From Aliidiomarina maris (GTDB lineage: Bacteria > Pseudomonadota > Gammaproteobacteria > Enterobacterales > Alteromonadaceae), in the NCBI RefSeq assembly GCF_003987335.1, contig NZ_PIPK01000001.1, positions 248,001 to 312,000 on the forward strand: a DNA stretch of 64,000 nucleotides, in the 5' to 3' direction. How positions within the stretch are numbered: the stretch's first letter is position 1; every line of letters begins with the position of its first letter. This document shows positions 21,830-32,485 of this stretch, piece by piece. The notes under the pieces were generated by a model. The model saw only the letters and a program-made list of their open reading frames with translations. It did not search any database and was not told the DNA's origin. The translations under genes and the position numbers were made by a program.

Positions 21830-23742
21830 ATGTTTTCACTGCATCACGTATTTCGTCGCCCCGCCCCCGCCTTCTCTTTGCGTACCTGTGCGCGGTGCTT
21901 GTTGCTAGTCAGCGGCTTAGCTGTTGCCCTGACGGCCTGTTCACCGGCCCAGGAAGATCAAGGGCCTGATTTGCGTGCGTGGTTAGACGAGCAATACGAA
22001 CAGCAGCTTGAATTTAGTCCGGTAGCGCGCTCACGAGCGGGCGACCGTAGTTTACATGGCGACATTGACGAAGTCACAGAAGCGGCATTTCAACGTGAAC
22101 TTGAATGGAAGCGCCAAAGTGTTGCGCGCATGCGCGACACCTTCGACTACGCGGCATTAACTGCAGACGAGCAAGTGTCGTACGATATTTGGGCTTATCA
22201 ATACGAACAAATGGCGCGTGGCGCGGAGTTTCGCGATTTAACCTATGTGTTTGAGCAAATGATTGGCCCGCACACCAGCTTGCCGCAGATATTGCTGACC
22301 ACTCACGATGTGCACACCATGCAACATATGGGCGACTACAATCGCCGAATTCGAATTATCGCTAGCGTTTACTGCAGCATTTAGACACGGCTCAAGCGCG
22401 TGCTGAATCGGGCGTGCGTCCGCCACGCTTTGCATATCAGGAAGTGATTCGTCAGGCCCAAGGGGTGATAAGCGGCGTGCCCTTTGTGTCAGCTTCTGAC
22501 GACCATAACGATTCCGCGATTTGGCGAGACGCACAAGATAAGGTTGCGGCGTTACTTGAACGTGGCCGCATTAATGAGCGCGGGGCTGAGCTGCTGCTGG
22601 CCGATACCCGAAATGCACTGACCGAGGCGCTCCAACCTGAGTACCAGCGCTTAATTGATTGGTTGCAGGACGATATGCCGAACACCGAAGAAAACCCGGT
22701 CGGCATTAGCCGCCATGCCGGTGGCAACGACTACTACGACTACCTGTTGTGGTTTCATACCACCACCGACTTAAGCGCGGCGCAAATTCATCAAATTGGC
22801 TTGGACGAAGTGGCGCGGATCACCGCAGCCATGGACAACGTGCGCGAACGTGTCGGCTTTGATGGCGATCTGGATGCCTTTTTTGACTTTATTCGTACTG
22901 ATAGCAAGTTCTTCTACCCCGATACGGATGCTGGCCGCGAGGCGTATTTGGCCCAAGCGCGCGATTACTTAGCCCACATGGACACTAAATTGCCGGATTA
23001 CTTTGGGTTGCTCCCAAGCATCGATTTAGAAGTTCGCAGGGTTGAGGCGTATCGCGAGCAAGCCGGCGCCCCACAACATTACATGCGCGGTTCCGCCGAA
23101 ACCGGTCGCGCTGGTGTGTTCTATGCGCACTTAAGTGACATGTCGGCGATGCCAAAAAATGAGCTTGAAGCCATTGCCTACCATGAGGGTGTGCCGGGTC
23201 ACCATCTACAAATATCGGTGGCGCAACAAGCGACTGATATTCCGCGTTTTCGCAATCAGGCACGCTTTACAGTTTTTACAGAAGGTTGGGCACTTTACGC
23301 AGAATGGTTGGCCGCTGAAATGGGTGCTTACGAAGACCCCTACTCTGAATTTGGTCAACTGGTCACCGAGTTATGGCGTGCGGTGCGCTTGGTCGTCGAC
23401 ACGGGTCTGCATGCCAAACAATGGACGTATGAAGATGCGATTGCCTATTTTGCTGAAACCACCCCAGTGCCGATGAACACAATTCGCATCGAGGTCGAAC
23501 GCTATATGACGATTCCCGGCCAAGCCACCGCATTTAAGATTGGCATGCTGCATATTCAGCAATTACGCGCACAGGCAGAAGCTGCGCTGGGCGATAATTT
23601 TGATATTCGTGGGTTTCATGATGAGGTGCTGCGTGGTGGTGCGATGCCGCTATTCTTGCTTGAGCGCCGCATCCAAGCCTGGATAACGGCGCAACAAGAT
23701 ATACAACAAGAGGCGCCACAAAGTGAACTACAAGCGAATTAA
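21830..23742 (+). pseudogene. DUF885 lipoprotein (peptidase-like), broken by a frameshift
   Basis: Two overlapping halves of one DUF885 protein of about 635 residues. Part one (21830-22384) has a lipoprotein signal ending in LTAC and the N-terminal domain; it runs out of frame after IRIIAS. Part two resumes with LLQHLDTAQARAESGVRPP in another frame and carries the HEGVPGHH metal-binding motif and TEGWALYAEW. Restoring one T in the GTTTA run at 22367-22371 rejoins the halves. The gene is either a recent frameshift mutant or carries a sequencing error; everything downstream is intact. The family is periplasmic, with probable metallopeptidase activity. Confidence 0.85.
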
Positions 23743-24839
23743 CCTAAGTTGATTTTACGCCAGTTGAGTTCATGTTGAATGGTGGCTTTAGGCTCGAGCA
23801 TGGTGGGGTCGAGATCGTAAATATCGAGACCCTCTTTCAAGCGTTTCGGCAAGTCCTGATGCACCAAAGCTTTGCGCCCGACCGACAACAATGCGTCTGG
23901 GTATTGCGCCGCTAAATCTTCAACGTTGCCCTCGGTAATTGCGCCGTTGATGATAAGCTGCAAGCCTTCAACCTCTTTCGCCACTTCAGCCAATGACTTG
24001 TTGCTGTCAATAAAGCCTTTGCGGTTTACTGCTGTGTCATGGGTGTGAATATAGCCAAGCTCGGCATCGCGCAACTGCTCAAGCATATAGCGAAAGCCGT
24101 CTTCACCTTCTGGCCACTGATAATCATCGTCAGTCGCGGTAATTTGGCTGATCCGGGCGCCCAGCACAAAATCTTTGCCGCAAGCATCGCGTATCGCTTT
24201 AACGACCATGAGTAAAAAGCGCAAACGGCCGTCTAAGTTACCGCCCCACTGGTCTTTACGCTGATTAAAGTAAGTGCTGAGAAACTGGTTTAACAAGTAG
24301 CCTTCGCCAGCTTGTAATTCGACGCCATCAAAACCTGCGGCTTTGGCGCGTTTAGCTGCGCCCACAAAGCCATTCATAATGTGGTTTAGGTCAAGATCGT
24401 CCATGACCTCAGGTTTTACCCAGTTCTCTAAAGTGCCGTACATTGATACGGGCTTGCCTTTAGGCACAACCTCCGACAAGGCTTTCGGGTGTTCGCAAAA
24501 ACGGTTGTACTGCATTTGCGCGCCCGAATGCGTCAGTTGGCAGATAATTGCAGCGCCAGCCTGATGCACTTCTTGTACAACCTCTTTCCAACCCTGTTGC
24601 TGCTCGTCGTCGGTTAAACCGGGTTGGTAACGGTACGCTTGGCTCGCTTTACGGTCGACATACACACCTTCGGTGATAATCAAATCAAAACCACCTTCGG
24701 CAAAGCGGGCGTAGTAATCTTGCATTAAGTCCGTCGGTTCGCCTTCATGTTCAGCACTAATGCGCGTCATGGGTGCTACCACCAAACGATTCGACAATTC
24801 AATGTTACCTAGTTTTGCTTGCTTAAATACTTCTGACAT
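23739..24839 (-). CDS. Old Yellow Enzyme family NADH:flavin oxidoreductase, atypical active site
   Basis: 366 residues, a full TIM barrel of the OYE family: VAPMTRISA near the N terminus, then FNQRKDQWGGNLDGRLRF and GARIS. Family members bind FMN and reduce activated alkenes or nitro compounds with NAD(P)H. Unusually, the segment that normally reads HxxH or HxxN and holds the substrate reads LQAGEGYLLNQF, with Gln and Glu in those positions. A changed substrate or lost reductase activity is possible. Its stop overlaps the convergent DUF885 stop by 4 bp. Confidence 0.85.
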   Translation of the reverse strand: MSEVFKQAKLGNIELSNRLVVAPMTRISAEHEGEPTDLMQDYYARFAEGGFDLIITEGVYVDRKASQAYRYQPGLTDDEQQQGWKEVVQEVHQAGAAIICQLTHSGAQMQYNRFCEHPKALSEVVPKGKPVSMYGTLENWVKPEVMDDLDLNHIMNGFVGAAKRAKAAGFDGVELQAGEGYLLNQFLSTYFNQRKDQWGGNLDGRLRFLLMVVKAIRDACGKDFVLGARISQITATDDDYQWPEGEDGFRYMLEQLRDAELGYIHTHDTAVNRKGFIDSNKSLAEVAKEVEGLQLIINGAITEGNVEDLAAQYPDALLSVGRKALVHQDLPKRLKEGLDIYDLDPTMLEPKATIQHELNWRKINLG

Positions 24840-24976
24840 GGACTCTCCTGAGTGACTACCGCATCCATTGTATGCGCAATAATAAAAACTTTAAGGCTGC
24901 ATACAACATAGTTAGCCAACGCCATAAACACAAAATCAATCGTGATAAAAGCTCGCTGTCGGGTGTAAACCGCGGA

Positions 24977-25576
24977 TTAGCTGCTTAGCTTTTTCGCCAG
25001 TTTTGCAATGTGTTCACCTTGGAAGCGTGCGCCTTCCAGTTCTACCTCGGAAGGTTGGCGGGAACCGTCGCCAGCGGCAATTGTGCTGGCTCCGTATGGC
25101 GTACCACCGGCGACCGTTTCAATGCCTAATTGGCCTTGGAAACTATAGGGTAAGCCCGCAACCACAAAGCCTAAATGCAATAAACAGGTGTGAAAATTCA
25201 GCAAGGTACTTTCCTGACCGCCATGTTGTGACGCCGATGAGGTGAACACGCCGCCAACTTTGCCGATCAGGGCGCCATTTGCCCATAAACCACCGCATTG
25301 GTCGAGGAAGTTCTTCATTTGTGACGCCATCATGCCAAAGCGCGTGGGCGTGCCGAAAATGACCGCATCATATTTGGCTAAATCTTGCGGTTTCGCAACG
25401 GGCGCTGCCTGCTCAATTTTATATCCTGAGCTTTTCGCGATGTCCTCTGGCACTAACTCGGGTACACGCTTGATATCAACGTCAGCACCACCTTGACGGG
25501 CACCTTCGGCAATTGCTTGCGCCATGGTTTCAATGTGTCCGTAACTGGAATAATACAAAACAAGTACTTTAGCCAT
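24977..25576 (-). CDS. wrbA: NAD(P)H:quinone oxidoreductase WrbA
   Basis: 199 residues, standard WrbA length. Flavodoxin-like: [12 protein letters not shown] for FMN phosphate binding, [19 protein letters not shown] for the isoalloxazine ring, and the family insert [13 protein letters not shown]. WrbA tetramers reduce quinones by two electrons and protect against oxidative stress. It is monocistronic, downstream of the OYE gene on the same strand, both flavin reductases. Confidence 0.95.
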   Translation of the reverse strand: MAKVLVLYYSSYGHIETMAQAIAEGARQGGADVDIKRVPELVPEDIAKSSGYKIEQAAPVAKPQDLAKYDAVIFGTPTRFGMMASQMKNFLDQCGGLWANGALIGKVGGVFTSSASQHGGQESTLLNFHTCLLHLGFVVAGLPYSFQGQLGIETVAGGTPYGASTIAAGDGSRQPSEVELEGARFQGEHIAKLAKKLSS

Positions 25577-25677
25577 GATTGCTCTCTTTAAGGCGAATAA
25601 ATATGCCTTAAGCTTAGCGCTAAGGGGTTGTTTGTAAAGCTCTTTAAAGATTATTTAGGATAAGCAACGCGGCTGGC

Positions 25678-26775
25678 TTAGCGCGCCAGGACTAAAGCAG
25701 CGCGTAAGCGTTTGGAGCCATACCCGAATGCACGGGAGAACGTTTCACGCGGAATAGGAATGTATTGACGTTCCACTGGGCTTTGCCAGGGCACGGTGTC
25801 TTCGTCCGGGTCATTAATGTAAACAAAATCGTCATCAATCGCTGTCACTAGCACCCAATGCGGCGCTTTTGACTGGTCAAACTGATAGGTGCTAATCAGC
25901 GCAATCACCAATTTATCTGCCGCTAAATCTTGCTCCAGTTGGTTGGCGTAGTAATCGCCCACATGCATGGTCACGCCCGCTTGCTCAAGTGCGGCAATAT
26001 CAGCGACTTGTATGCGCGCCATGACGTCCCGTTTTTGCGCGTTGCGCACTGAATCGAGCAATACAGGACCTGGCTGGCTGACCCACAATTCAACCTCTAA
26101 GCCGCGCTTATGGGCAGCGCGTGCTAAGCCGTGTGGCCCACAGCCACCATGTCCGGAGGTCATGTAAATTGTGGTGGCTTCGCGCCATAGTTCCAATTCT
26201 TCCAGGTCCGGGCGCGCATATTCATGACCAAAATAGGACAGCGCCATCAATAAGCTGGTTGGCCCACAGGTAAATGGTGTGGTTTGAGTCAGATAGGGAA
26301 CGCGACGAGGTGTGCGCTCGCTATCAAAGAAATGCAGCTGTTTTTGCAACACCACGGCGTCTGAATGGTCGTCGAAGTAGTCATTTTTAAGCCCAATGTC
26401 GTGGTAGCCGCGCTGCTGAAAAAAACCGACCGCCGCGCTGTCATCGGCTTTCACTTCAAGGCGCATGAACAAGCTATGCTCGGCCTTAGCCAAGGTTTCC
26501 ATATGCTTAAGTAGCTGATTTCCAAAGCCTTGACGCCGCGCTTGTTGGGCGATAGCAAAGGAATATAAGCGCGCTAGCTTGGTGGCTGGACGGTACAGCA
26601 TAATCGCATAACCGAGTAAGCTGGCATTTTGGTCAAGTACCCAAAGCTCGGCTTCGCCCAGTTTAATGAAACGGCGGAAACTCCGTGCGCTCATGGCGTC
26701 GTACGGGAAGCTTTCGGCTTCCAACTTGGCCAGCGCCGGCACATCTTTAAGGGTGGCTAAGCGAATCTCTGTCAT
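25678..26775 (-). CDS. GNAT acetyltransferase fused to C39-like cysteine peptidase
   Basis: 364 residues from the ATG at 26775. N-terminal GNAT domain (~1-150) with the acetyl-CoA loop QARRQGFGNQLL; C-terminal papain-like C39 domain (~165-360) with TTPFTCGPTSLLMAL (nucleophile Cys) and KAPHWVLVTAID, INDPDED (His, Asp). This GNAT-peptidase C39 fusion is known as a family in gammaproteobacteria, often next to RimK-type ligases, hinting at peptide modification; no ligase is adjacent here. An upstream in-frame start lacks a ribosome site. Divergent from purM. Confidence 0.8.
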   Translation of the reverse strand: MTEIRLATLKDVPALAKLEAESFPYDAMSARSFRRFIKLGEAELWVLDQNASLLGYAIMLYRPATKLARLYSFAIAQQARRQGFGNQLLKHMETLAKAEHSLFMRLEVKADDSAAVGFFQQRGYHDIGLKNDYFDDHSDAVVLQKQLHFFDSERTPRRVPYLTQTTPFTCGPTSLLMALSYFGHEYARPDLEELELWREATTIYMTSGHGGCGPHGLARAAHKRGLEVELWVSQPGPVLLDSVRNAQKRDVMARIQVADIAALEQAGVTMHVGDYYANQLEQDLAADKLVIALISTYQFDQSKAPHWVLVTAIDDDFVYINDPDEDTVPWQSPVERQYIPIPRETFSRAFGYGSKRLRAALVLAR

Positions 26776-26917
26776 AGCGGATATTTGACGCTGTTTTGCA
26801 TGACTTAGCAAGTAGCCCGCAGAAAAAAATGCTGCTAAAATACGCGCCAATTCTGCCCTGCTATCCTGCCTGTGCGGACCAACCGACACAACCTACAAAT
26901 ATATGCGAGGACGAACT

Positions 26918-27961
26918 GTGAGCGAGTCAAAAACCCCTTTAAGTTATAAAGACGCTGGTGTGGATATCGATGCGGGTAATGCGCTAGTTGAGCGTATTAA
27001 AGGCGTAACTAAACGCACTGCGCGCCCTGAAGTGAAGGGTAATATTGGGGGCTTTGGCGCGTTATGCGAGCTGCCAACCAAGTATAAAGAGCCATTATTA
27101 GTGTCTGGTACGGACGGTGTTGGCACCAAATTGCGCTTAGCGATTGACGCAGGTAAGCACGACACCGTGGGCATCGACTTAGTCGCCATGTGTGTGAACG
27201 ACCTAATCGTACAAGGCGCTGAGCCACTGTTCTTCTTGGACTATTACGCTACCGGCAAGCTTGATGTCGATGTCGCAGCTGACGTGGTAAGCGGCATTGG
27301 TGAAGGTTGTGTGCTAGCGGGTTGTGCGTTAATTGGCGGTGAAACTGCTGAAATGCCAGGCATGTACCATAGCGGCGACTATGACATAGCAGGGTTTTGT
27401 GTCGGCGTGGTAGAAAAATCTGAAGTCATTGACGGCAGCAAAGTAGCGCCGGGTGATGCCCTGATTGCGGTTGGTTCAAGCGGCCCACATAGCAATGGCT
27501 ATTCACTGATTCGTAAAGTACTCGAAGTGAGCCAAGCTGACTTGCAGCAAGATTTAGACGGCAAGCCGCTGATTGACCACTTGTTAGAGCCTACGCGCAT
27601 TTACGTTAAATCGGTGCTGGAACTGATGGCACACCACCCTGTGCATGCGATTTCGCATATTACGGGCGGCGGTTTCTGGGAAAATATCCCGCGTGTGTTA
27701 CCTGCTGGCACCAAAGCCATGATCGACGGCAACAGCTGGCAGTGGCCTGCGGTTTTCAATTGGCTACAGCAAGCAGGCAATATTGAAAAACGTGAAATGT
27801 ACCGCACATTTAACTGTGGCGTTGGCTTAGTTATCGCAGTGCCTGCCGATGCGCAAGACGCCGTCGTTGCGCAACTGAATGCAAGCGGTGAAACAGCATG
27901 GGCGATTGGTCATATCGCTGCGGCCCAAGATGGCGACGCGCTGGTTGAAATTCAGTCATAG
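26918..27961 (+). CDS. purM: Phosphoribosylformylglycinamidine cyclo-ligase
   Basis: 347 residues from the GTG at 26918, preceded by GAGGA at 7 nt; the ATG at 26903 would add five residues not seen in E. coli PurM (345). [31 protein letters not shown] and [13 protein letters not shown] are diagnostic. It closes the imidazole ring to give AIR in purine synthesis, cytoplasmic. It is followed by purN 23 bp on, the usual operon. Confidence 0.97.
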   Translation: MSESKTPLSYKDAGVDIDAGNALVERIKGVTKRTARPEVKGNIGGFGALCELPTKYKEPLLVSGTDGVGTKLRLAIDAGKHDTVGIDLVAMCVNDLIVQGAEPLFFLDYYATGKLDVDVAADVVSGIGEGCVLAGCALIGGETAEMPGMYHSGDYDIAGFCVGVVEKSEVIDGSKVAPGDALIAVGSSGPHSNGYSLIRKVLEVSQADLQQDLDGKPLIDHLLEPTRIYVKSVLELMAHHPVHAISHITGGGFWENIPRVLPAGTKAMIDGNSWQWPAVFNWLQQAGNIEKREMYRTFNCGVGLVIAVPADAQDAVVAQLNASGETAWAIGHIAAAQDGDALVEIQS

Positions 27962-27984
27962 TCTACTTTGAAAGCGAGTGCATT

Positions 27985-28641
27985 TTGAGCGTATCTGAAA
28001 CAAAAAAACGCGTTGTCATCCTTATTTCAGGGTCTGGCAGCAATATGGTCAACTTAGTTGAGCATTGCCAACAAGGTAAGGCGGCAGCGGACGTTGTGGC
28101 TGTGATTAGCAACCAACCGGCAGCTGCGGGTTTAAACAAAGCGGCAGCTTTAGGGATTGATACCGCAGTGTTGTCTCACCGTGAGTTTGATACGCGTGAA
28201 GCATACGACCGTGAACTCACGGCGCTGGTGGCAAGTTACCAGCCAGATCTGGTGATTTTAGCCGGTTTTATGCGCATTTTAACCACCGAATTCGTGCATG
28301 CTTTCGAGGGTCGCTTGCTCAATATTCACCCCTCGTTACTGCCGAAATACAAAGGGATTCATACTCATCAACGGGCCCTTGATGCCGGTGACACCGAGCA
28401 TGGTGTCAGTGTGCATTTTGTCACCGAAGAGTTAGATGGTGGCCCGGTGATACTGCAAGCGAAAGTGCCGATTTTCGACGGTGACGACGCCGACGATTTG
28501 CAGGCGCGCGTGCATGAGCAGGAATATCGTATTTACCCATTGGTGATGCGTTGGTTCTGCGCTGAGCGCTTAACACTGAACGCCGATGGCGTGTACTTGG
28601 ACGGCGAGAAGCTTGGCCCGCAAGGTTACGCGGTCGAGTAA
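27985..28641 (+). CDS. purN: Phosphoribosylglycinamide formyltransferase
   Basis: 218 residues from a TTG start. ILISGSGSNMVNLVEHC, LAGFMRIL, NIHPSLLPKYKGIHTH and VHFVTEELDGGP are the PurN signatures, including the catalytic Asn-His-Asp set. It transfers formyl from 10-formyl-THF to GAR. Second gene of purM-purN, closed by a bidirectional terminator. Confidence 0.97.
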   Translation: MSVSETKKRVVILISGSGSNMVNLVEHCQQGKAAADVVAVISNQPAAAGLNKAAALGIDTAVLSHREFDTREAYDRELTALVASYQPDLVILAGFMRILTTEFVHAFEGRLLNIHPSLLPKYKGIHTHQRALDAGDTEHGVSVHFVTEELDGGPVILQAKVPIFDGDDADDLQARVHEQEYRIYPLVMRWFCAERLTLNADGVYLDGEKLGPQGYAVE

Positions 28642-28671
28642 CCTCGCCTCAGCAGAAAGTAGTCGCGCAAT

Positions 28672-28700
28672 AAAAAAGGCATGCTCAGCATGCCTTTTTT
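28672..28700. terminator. Bidirectional terminator between purN and DUF3108 gene
   Basis: GGCATGC/GCATGCC with a 3-nt loop, flanked by six A on one side and six T on the other, so it works for both convergent genes. Confidence 0.9.
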
Positions 28701-28720
28701 GTGCGCTTACATCGCCTTGA

Positions 28721-29536
28721 TTAATTCATATCTAAATCGGTGAGCTGAATTTGTAACTGCTCACGATCATCTTCTATCTGCTGCATTTTAACCAAGGTGT
28801 AATTAAGCTCAGGCGCGAACCAAAACAGCGTTTGACGACGGTTGTGGTCACGTACTCGGTCAACTCGAATCGCCTCAACCTCGCCAAATGGCAACTTTAA
28901 GGTTTCAGTACCATGGCGCGCGAATTCATAATCACGGTAATCACCACTTTCATCTACCAATGGATAGGTCCAGCTATCGGCGTCGCCAGCGACATCAATT
29001 TGTAACTGATGCAGCACCGCATTCGGGTCAAGAAGGCCGTCATGCCACTCTACATTGACATCATCGCCCCCCTCGGACACCACTTCTTGGTTGTCGTAAT
29101 CAAAACGTACGCGTAGTGCTCGGTTCGACCCTGTACCTTCGCGGGAGTAATCAAAAATGAGCGGCTTTACCCGACCTTCTTCGATGCGGAAAAAAGTTTC
29201 GTTTTCGCGTCGATCAGAAAACACCAGCAAGCGTGCTCGGGTTGAGGTGAAGTAACGCCACTGGCCGTCTTCCTTTTGCTCCAACACGCGCTGTGCTTCA
29301 CCACGCTCAGTGCCGCGGCGCGATAATACATAGTGCGCATGGTAAGGTTTGGTTAATGAATCTGCCATTTCGACTTGGTCCTTGCTGGCGGCCTTAGCAG
29401 GAAGCACCATCGCACTAACGGCTAGTACCGCAGCGAACAAACTGGTTTGCAGCAGCGTATTGCTCAAGCGCGGCATTGCCACTGGAAAATGTGCTGTTTG
29501 GCCACTTAGGCGCCCTTTTGAATCCTTCAATTGCAT
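28721..29536 (-). CDS. DUF3108 domain exported protein
   Basis: 271 residues from 29536 (AGGGG ~9 nt upstream). A hydrophobic export segment at ~27-49 ends in LPAKAAS. The mature part has the DUF3108 pattern: YHAHYVLSRRGTERGEAQRV and DRVRDHNRRQTLFWFAPELN. Beta-rich periplasmic proteins of this family have no firm function. Commonly found next to purMN in gammaproteobacteria, as here. Convergent with purN. Confidence 0.8.
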   Translation of the reverse strand: MQLKDSKGRLSGQTAHFPVAMPRLSNTLLQTSLFAAVLAVSAMVLPAKAASKDQVEMADSLTKPYHAHYVLSRRGTERGEAQRVLEQKEDGQWRYFTSTRARLLVFSDRRENETFFRIEEGRVKPLIFDYSREGTGSNRALRVRFDYDNQEVVSEGGDDVNVEWHDGLLDPNAVLHQLQIDVAGDADSWTYPLVDESGDYRDYEFARHGTETLKLPFGEVEAIRVDRVRDHNRRQTLFWFAPELNYTLVKMQQIEDDREQLQIQLTDLDMN

Positions 29537-29856
29537 CACAATCAACCCCTTGCGTTTGCGTGCGCTTACATACTGAGCATCGCAGCTTTGATTTAGCATC
29601 ATCAGCAACGAGCAATTACTAAGTTAGTGCCTGAATTGACTTTTTGGTTCCCAATTCGGCTTGTTGGGTTTAAACCTTAGCCTGCAAAGTTATAGACGCA
29701 AGTATAGCAAACCACTAAAAAATGCGAGTTTCTAATCTACGTCTGAATAATAAATAAACTGTTAAGCCAGTAAATCCGTACAAAATAGCAGCAAGTTATA
29801 AGTCATTTGCTTTTAAGCAGAAAATATTCCCTTTAGCAGGGGTTTGTGAACTTGCA

Positions 29857-29903
29857 AACTGGTCTGCTTTGTTCTACCTTGAAGGTTACTGGTCAGACCT
29901 CGA
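29857..29903 (+). promoter_or_regulatory. Two FadR-like sites upstream of fadE
   Basis: AACTGGTCTGCTTTGTT (29857-29873) and TACTGGTCAGACCTCGA (29887-29903) resemble the E. coli FadR operator AGCTGGTCCGACNTGTT at about 12 and 10 of 16 fixed positions. They end 17 bp before the fadE start. FadR represses fatty-acid degradation until long-chain acyl-CoA binds it. The rest of 29537-29856 shows no gene. Confidence 0.45.
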
Positions 29904-29919
29904 AATTGGAGTAAACAAC

Positions 29920-32406
29920 ATGAGTGTCGCAATCTGGATCATCGCTACCTTGCTAGTGCTTGGCGCGATGTTATATCACCGCAGTTCACTGCGCGTTTTC
30001 ACCTTAGGCACGGTCGTGATGCTAGGTATCGCTACTGGCTTGAGCATTTTTGGTAGCACCACATTGACGGTATTGTGGATTATCGCTGCTGTTCTATTGT
30101 TGCCATTGAACCTTGGCTTTGTGCGTAAGTCTGTACTTACCAAGCCGATGTTAGCTACGTACCGCAAGATCATGCCGGAGATGTCGCAAACTGAAAAAGA
30201 CGCCATCGACGCAGGTACTGTGTGGTGGGAAAGCGAAGTATTCCGTGGCGCCCCAGATTGGAAAAACTTGCACAACATCCCTGCGCCGCGTTTAAGCGCA
30301 GAAGAGCAAGCCTTCTTAGACGGCCCGTGTGAAGAAGTTTGCGCGATGTTGAACGATTGGGAAGTGACACATGAAGACGCCGATATGCCACAAGAAGTAT
30401 GGCAGTATCTGCGTGATCATAAGTTCTTTGCGATGATCATCAAGAAAGAATACGGCGGTTTAGAGTTCTCTGCGTACGCGCAATCTCGCGTACTGCAAAA
30501 GCTTGCAGGTGTTAGCACCGTATTGGCGTCAACCGTTGGTGTACCTAACTCGTTAGGTCCGGGCGAGTTGTTGCAACACTATGGTACTAAAGCGCAAAAA
30601 GACCACTACTTACCGCGCTTAGCCACTGGTGAAGAAATCCCATGTTTCGCGTTAACCAGTCCGGAAGCGGGTTCAGACGCGGGCGCTATTCCAGATAGCG
30701 GTGTAGTATGTAAAGGTGAGTTTAACGGTGAAGAGATCATCGGTATCAAGCTTAACTTTAACAAGCGTTACATTACCTTGGCGCCTATCGCGACTGTCGT
30801 TGGTCTGGCATTTAAAATGTACGACCCAGATGGCTTGATTGGCGATAAGAAAGAATTGGGTATTACCGCTGCGTTGTTGCCGCGTGACACCAAAGGTATG
30901 GAAATTGGCCGTCGCCACTTCCCATTAAACGTGCCTTTCCATAACGGTCCTATCCGCGGAAACGACGTGTTTATTCCTCTTGATTACATCATTGGTGGTC
31001 AGGAAATGGCGGGCAAAGGCTGGCGTATGCTGGTTGAGTGTTTGTCGGTTGGTCGTGCTATCACACTGCCTTCAAACTCCGCAGGTGGTGCAAAATCGTT
31101 GGCGCTGGTGACAGGTGCGTATTCACGCATTCGCCGCCAGTTCAAATTACCAATTGGTAAAATGGAAGGCGTTGAAGAAGCATTGGCTCGTTTAGGCGGT
31201 AATGCTTACTTAATGGATTCTGTGACTAGCCTGTCTACCACAGGTATCGATTTAGGTGAAAAGCCTTCGGTGATTTCAGCCATTGCGAAATACCACATGA
31301 CTGAAAAGTTACGTGTGGTAATGAACGATGCAATGGATGTACACGGTGGTAAAGGTATCTGTTTGGGCCCGAATAACTACTTAGGTCGTGGTTATCAAGG
31401 CACGCCAGTGGCCATTACGGTTGAAGGTGCGAACATTCTAACGCGTAACATGATGATCTACGGTCAAGGTGCGATTCGCTGCCATCCTTATGTACTGGAA
31501 GAAATGGAAGCTGCGCACTTAGACGATGCGAAAGAAGGTTTACGTCGCTTTGATAAGGCTGTGTTTGGTCACATTGGGTTTGTATTCTCGAATTTTGCTC
31601 GCTCATTATTCTTCGGCTTCGGCGGTAGCGTTTTCACCAGCGCCCCAACCAGTGACTCAACCAAAGCATACTACAAGCAAATGACTCGCTTTAGCTCGAA
31701 CCTGGCATTGATGTCAGACGTGGCGATGGGCGTGTTAGGTGGCTCTCTGAAGCGCAAAGAACGTGTATCTGCACGCTTAGGCGATATGCTCAGCTACTTG
31801 TTCATTGGTTCAGCGGTATTGAAGCGCTTTGAAGACGAAGGTCGTCCAAAAGAAGATTTGCCATTCGTTCATTGGGCGATGCAAGATTCACTGTACAAGC
31901 TGCAGGAAGCGCAAATTGCGTTGCTACAAAACTTCGGTGGTGTAGGTGCATTGTTGAAAGCGACTATGTTCCCGTTTGGCCGCATTGTAAAAGCACCAAG
32001 CGACAAGCTTGATCATAAAGTTGCACGCTTACTGATGTACCCGAACGTGGCACGTGAGCGCTTAGGTGCCGGCCAATTCTTGTCAGAGCGCGGTCAATAC
32101 GGCTACGTTGAGCAAGTATTGCGTGACATTATTGCAGTCGAGCCAATTTATGACACGATTTGTAAAGCAGCGAAAAAGCGCTACACCTTTACCCAGCTAG
32201 ATCAGCTGGCGAAGAAAGGCTTAGAGCTAGGCGTGATTAACGCGGAAGAAGCTGCATTGCTTGAGCGTGCGGAAGAAGGTCGCCTGAAAGTAATTAACGT
32301 CGACGACTTCGCCCATGAAGATTTGCTAGCCGGTCGTGGTGCACGCCGTCACTTTGAGCAACAGCAAGCTGCCGTTGCCAAAGACAGCGAGCAAGACGCT
32401 GCGTAA
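29920..32406 (+). CDS. fadE: Acyl-CoA dehydrogenase FadE
   Basis: 828 residues from the ATG at 29920 with GGAGT 8 nt upstream (E. coli FadE 814). Two N-terminal membrane helices, then the dehydrogenase: [54 protein letters not shown], and the long FadE-specific C-terminal domain. It performs the first step of beta-oxidation, FAD-dependent alpha-beta dehydrogenation of acyl-CoA, at the inner membrane. Monocistronic, with candidate FadR sites at the promoter. Confidence 0.95.
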   Translation: MSVAIWIIATLLVLGAMLYHRSSLRVFTLGTVVMLGIATGLSIFGSTTLTVLWIIAAVLLLPLNLGFVRKSVLTKPMLATYRKIMPEMSQTEKDAIDAGTVWWESEVFRGAPDWKNLHNIPAPRLSAEEQAFLDGPCEEVCAMLNDWEVTHEDADMPQEVWQYLRDHKFFAMIIKKEYGGLEFSAYAQSRVLQKLAGVSTVLASTVGVPNSLGPGELLQHYGTKAQKDHYLPRLATGEEIPCFALTSPEAGSDAGAIPDSGVVCKGEFNGEEIIGIKLNFNKRYITLAPIATVVGLAFKMYDPDGLIGDKKELGITAALLPRDTKGMEIGRRHFPLNVPFHNGPIRGNDVFIPLDYIIGGQEMAGKGWRMLVECLSVGRAITLPSNSAGGAKSLALVTGAYSRIRRQFKLPIGKMEGVEEALARLGGNAYLMDSVTSLSTTGIDLGEKPSVISAIAKYHMTEKLRVVMNDAMDVHGGKGICLGPNNYLGRGYQGTPVAITVEGANILTRNMMIYGQGAIRCHPYVLEEMEAAHLDDAKEGLRRFDKAVFGHIGFVFSNFARSLFFGFGGSVFTSAPTSDSTKAYYKQMTRFSSNLALMSDVAMGVLGGSLKRKERVSARLGDMLSYLFIGSAVLKRFEDEGRPKEDLPFVHWAMQDSLYKLQEAQIALLQNFGGVGALLKATMFPFGRIVKAPSDKLDHKVARLLMYPNVARERLGAGQFLSERGQYGYVEQVLRDIIAVEPIYDTICKAAKKRYTFTQLDQLAKKGLELGVINAEEAALLERAEEGRLKVINVDDFAHEDLLAGRGARRHFEQQQAAVAKDSEQDAA

Positions 32407-32426
32407 GCTAACCAACTGTTGAATGT

Positions 32427-32456
32427 AAAAAGGGTCGCGATGAGCGACCCTTTTTT
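32427..32456 (+). terminator. fadE terminator
   Basis: GGGTCGC/GCGACCC stem, 5-nt loop, A-run before and TTTTTT after; usable in both directions. Confidence 0.9.
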
Positions 32457-32485
32457 ATTGCTTGTACTGCCAATCTGCAAAGCAA

